Part shown: in pieces, positions 23,520 through 25,750 of the stretch
Layout: each line of letters begins with the position of its first letter
Numbering within the stretch: the first letter of the stretch is position 1
Assembly: GCA_035411425.1 (NCBI GenBank)
Contig: DAONSX010000032.1
Span: 1-25,750, forward strand
DNA: 25,750 nt
Direction: 5' to 3'
Source of the DNA: TTA-H9 sp002071415
Lineage (GTDB): Bacteria > Bacteroidota > Bacteroidia > Bacteroidales > TTA-H9
Translations under genes and position numbers: made by a program
Notes under the pieces: model-generated
What the model was told of the DNA's origin: nothing
Databases searched by the model: none
Seen by the model: the letters and a program-made list of their open reading frames with translations, nothing else

Positions 23520-24371
23520 TTAAAATTCTTCTTCTTTCGAATCGAAATGAATTTCATCTATCAAAATACAATCATTTTCAATACTTTGTGATGAATTATA
23601 AAAACCAATTCTGATATAACGAACTTTTGCAGGCTGTAATTCCACTTTCACCCAAAAAGATTTATTAAAAGTAACAGAAAATCTCTTTTGTCCCAGAGGA
23701 TAAAATTCATAACCATTTTCTGAACCTTCTACCAATATTGAAGGTAAGATAAGGTTCTTCGTTTCTGCCACATAAAGATGAAATTTTACTTCATTTACTT
23801 GTCGTTTTATCCCAAAATCCACCCAAAACTCAATTTTTGATCCTTTTAAACACAGGTAATCATTTCCATTTTCTGCAGTTTCTGAATTGTCGGTTACGCC
23901 ATCGAACAATTTGTAACGTCGTGAACTCTGGCAACATCTCCTCTCGTCGCAAAAAATCTGAAAATCAAATAAGTTTTCAATTTTTACAAGCCTCAATTCC
24001 TTCATAGTACTTTTTATATGGGATGGTAATATAGCATAAGCCAGAAGTGTAGTAGAAGAATTGAACAACAACGGTTGATGGTATTGAAGGAATCCTATTT
24101 CATTTATCGTATTCTTCAACGAATAAAAAATTTCTGCTTTTTCGTTGTTGGTTATCAGTCTTAATTCTATCGATCGGGGAAAATACAGAATGGAATCGTC
24201 AATGGTATCGCTTCCCGATAAAATTCGGACTAATAAAGTTTGTAGGCTATCAGGTGCAAATTTTTCGTCAGTATGGGCATCGATAGAATTGGATGACGAA
24301 ATCACCAATGCGTAAATTGTTAAAAATTGAATAATTGTAAGTAAGCAAGAAGTTTTATTGTGTAGGATCAT
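23520..24371 (-). CDS. Secreted protein with hexosaminidase-tail domains (CHB_HEX_C-like and F5/8 type C-like), no catalytic domain
   Basis: A 283-residue protein of unassigned function. Residues 8-30 look like a signal peptide or N-terminal anchor. Residues about 63-130 resemble the CHB_HEX_C_1 module of hexosaminidases (an immunoglobulin-like sandwich: EIFYSLKNT in place of the YTLDGSEP-type turn, then TTLLAYAI and a closing strand). Residues about 150-277 resemble an F5/8 type C (discoidin) carbohydrate-binding domain: YKLFDGVTDN, EFWVDFGIKRQVNEVKF, VEGSENGYEFYPLG, RYIRIGF and a final IDEIHF. This order is that found after the catalytic barrel of GH20 enzymes, but no barrel is present. A CDERRCC cysteine cluster (141-147) links the two. 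The ATG at 24371 shares one base with the transporter's TGA (TGATG), so translation is probably coupled. A TTG one codon earlier is an alternative start. Domain calls are by eye. Confidence 0.7.
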   Translation of the reverse strand: MILHNKTSCLLTIIQFLTIYALVISSSNSIDAHTDEKFAPDSLQTLLVRILSGSDTIDDSILYFPRSIELRLITNNEKAEIFYSLKNTINEIGFLQYHQPLLFNSSTTLLAYAILPSHIKSTMKELRLVKIENLFDFQIFCDERRCCQSSRRYKLFDGVTDNSETAENGNDYLCLKGSKIEFWVDFGIKRQVNEVKFHLYVAETKNLILPSILVEGSENGYEFYPLGQKRFSVTFNKSFWVKVELQPAKVRYIRIGFYNSSQSIENDCILIDEIHFDSKEEEF

Positions 24372-25543
24372 CAAACTGTTTTTGGTTTTACCACGAAAAT
24401 AAAATATATTACTGTAATCAGGGAAGTTATTGCGGTAGTAAGCAAAGCAACGGTAGCGCCAAAGTTATACCAAAGCAAGCCAGCCAATGAACTCGCCAGC
24501 ATGGTAAAAACGCTCTGAAAAGCTGTATAAGCTCCAATGGCCGTAGCTGTTTCTCCTTTTGGAGAAACATTGGTAATCCATGCTTTGCTAATTCCCTCGG
24601 TAGCAGCAGCATAAATACCATAAACCACAAATAATCCCAAAAAAATAGTAAATTTTGTATTGAAGGCAAAGCCAAAATAAACGATGGAGAACATTAGGAG
24701 ACCAAAAACGAATATTTTCTTCAGCCCCAATCTGTCGGCAATTATTCCCAAGGGATATGAAGCCAATGCATAAACCATGTTGTAGAAAATATAGGTTCCA
24801 ATCACCCAGGTATCGTTAAGTCCTGCTTCCTTTATTTTGAGTAATAAAAAAACGTCGGAACTGTTGAAAAGCGTAAAGAACAATAAACCAGCTATAATTT
24901 TTTTATAAGTATTATTGCTCGTTTTCACATAGTTGATGAATGAGAAAAAAGAAACTTTATTATGGGAGGATTTTTGAATAGAAGGTTTTTCTTTGATGAG
25001 GAAAGTAAGAACAATAGCCAGTAAACCTGGAATAAAAGCAATAAAAAAGAGGGTTTTATATTGATTGGGATAAAAATAAAGAAAAAGGAGAGCAAACAAA
25101 GGACCAATAGCGGCTCCCACGGTATCTAAAGAACGATGAAACCCAAAAATCCTACCTTTGGTTTCGGGTGTGGATTCGTCGGAAAGCAATGCATCGCGTG
25201 CTCCGGTACGTATGCCCTTTCCTAAGCGGTCGAGTGTCCGGGCAAAGAACACCCATAAGGGATATATAAAAACCGCCATCAAAGGCTTAGATATCGCACT
25301 CAGGCCGTATCCAATCCTGATAAATGGAACTCTTTTCCCTTTTTCATCGGAAAGTTTACCGAAATAACCCTTGCTCAAACCGGCGGTTGCTTCGGCCAAA
25401 CCTTCCAATACGCCAATTAAAACTACTGTAAATCCTATGCTTTTTAAATAAATCGGCATAACTGGATAAAGCATTTCACTTGCAATGTCAGTAAATAAAC
25501 TTACAAGCGATAATATCCAGATGGTACGAGTTAGATATTTCAT
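24371..25543 (-). CDS. MFS transporter
   Basis: A 390-residue inner-membrane major facilitator protein with about 12 hydrophobic segments. The segment after helix 2 has the MFS loop GYFGKLSDEKGKR, and helix 4-5 carries ARTLDRLGKGIRTGARDALLSDES, a variant of the MFS motif found in a group of uncharacterised bacterial MFS proteins; the second half repeats the loop as LGIIADRLGLKK. The substrate is not evident, and efflux and uptake are both possible. I placed the start at the ATG at 25543 (MKYLTRTIWILSLVSLFTD); an in-frame TTG seven codons upstream is a weaker choice and lies close to the transcription start. It is the first gene of a two-gene operon with the hexosaminidase-tail protein, with overlapping stop and start. 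Confidence 0.9.
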   Translation of the reverse strand: MKYLTRTIWILSLVSLFTDIASEMLYPVMPIYLKSIGFTVVLIGVLEGLAEATAGLSKGYFGKLSDEKGKRVPFIRIGYGLSAISKPLMAVFIYPLWVFFARTLDRLGKGIRTGARDALLSDESTPETKGRIFGFHRSLDTVGAAIGPLFALLFLYFYPNQYKTLFFIAFIPGLLAIVLTFLIKEKPSIQKSSHNKVSFFSFINYVKTSNNTYKKIIAGLLFFTLFNSSDVFLLLKIKEAGLNDTWVIGTYIFYNMVYALASYPLGIIADRLGLKKIFVFGLLMFSIVYFGFAFNTKFTIFLGLFVVYGIYAAATEGISKAWITNVSPKGETATAIGAYTAFQSVFTMLASSLAGLLWYNFGATVALLTTAITSLITVIYFIFVVKPKTV

Positions 25544-25569
25544 AAAGAAATTTTCATTCCTCAAACCTG

Positions 25570-25603
25570 CAAATATAGAAAAATCTTGATAGCAACTTTC
25601 AAA
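25570..25603 (-). promoter_or_regulatory. Promoter of the MFS operon
   Basis: On the minus strand TTTG (25603 to 25600) is followed after 22 bp by TATATTTG (25577 to 25570), a perfect TAnnTTTG. It predicts a start near 25564 and a leader of about 20 nt before the ATG at 25543. It is the most complete promoter in the window. Confidence 0.6.
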
Positions 25604-25700
25604 GAAGCGGTAATTTATGCCATATATAAATAATCACTATTAACCGACAAAATTCTAAAAAGTTCCTAAACATTTTTATATACCACTTATTCAGTTAGTT

Positions 25701-25719
25701 AGAGTCTGTCTATAAACTC
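25701..25719. other. Possible insertion-sequence end near the right edge
   Basis: AGAGTCTGTCTATAAACTC, preceded by a TTAGTTAG repeat, resembles the terminal inverted repeats of several IS families (GAGxCTGTCTxxAAA type). The element would extend beyond the window, so neither a transposase nor the other end can be seen. The match is from memory and weak. Confidence 0.15.
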
Positions 25720-25750
25720 AAATTGTTAATAACTTTTTGATAACTAATTA

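Noticed and set aside
1..25750. tRNA, rRNA, CRISPR array, prophage or defence system
   Set aside because: I looked for cloverleaf-like segments, evenly spaced repeats and known defence or phage motifs and saw none.

Overview
The window looks like a chromosomal segment of a Bacteroidota bacterium, probably of the order Bacteroidales or a near relative. The evidence is low GC content, A-rich rather than Shine-Dalgarno leaders, at least eight perfect copies of the Bacteroidota -7 promoter element TAnnTTTG at sensible distances from genes, and a gene set typical of the phylum (a GT3 glycogen synthase fused to an alpha-glucan phosphorylase, a GH57/GT4/GH133 glycogen cluster, a secreted S9 peptidase of about 930 residues, a fused FAD/Fe-S oxidoreductase). 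No rRNA, tRNA, CRISPR array, phage gene or intact transposase was seen.

Layout. Positions 246-9416 (minus strand) hold a four-gene glycogen/alpha-glucan operon, transcribed in the order debranching enzyme, GT4 glycosyltransferase, GH57 alpha-glucan hydrolase or transferase, then a 1412-residue synthase-phosphorylase fusion. It offers chain extension, phosphorolysis and debranching without any GH13 enzyme. A divergent 208-bp spacer leads to a plus-strand pair: a secreted S9 peptidase and a hotdog-fold thioesterase (9625-12842). A 724-bp stretch without a recognisable gene follows, containing a strong 13-bp-stem hairpin. Next comes a 981-residue FAD/Fe-S dehydrogenase (13567-16512), convergent with yigZ (minus).

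Positions 17629-20001 carry a 78-residue Ala/Lys-rich lipoprotein with its own promoter and a strong terminator, then uvrB, whose promoter lies directly on the terminator's T-tract. On the minus strand follow a SlyD-like FKBP isomerase and sucC, each with its own -7 element. Divergent from sucC are a small outer-membrane beta-barrel protein and a LolD-type ABC ATPase. The right end (23520-25543, minus) is a translationally coupled pair: an MFS transporter and a secreted protein that looks like the C-terminal tail of a GH20 hexosaminidase without its catalytic domain.

Most genes are housekeeping or central metabolism. No clearly new multi-gene system was found. The most interesting items are the synthase-phosphorylase fusion operon, the orphan hexosaminidase-tail protein coupled to a transporter, the Lpp-like lipoprotein ending in lysines, an apparently leaderless yigZ, the terminator/promoter overlap before uvrB, and the unexplained hairpin at 13204-13239.
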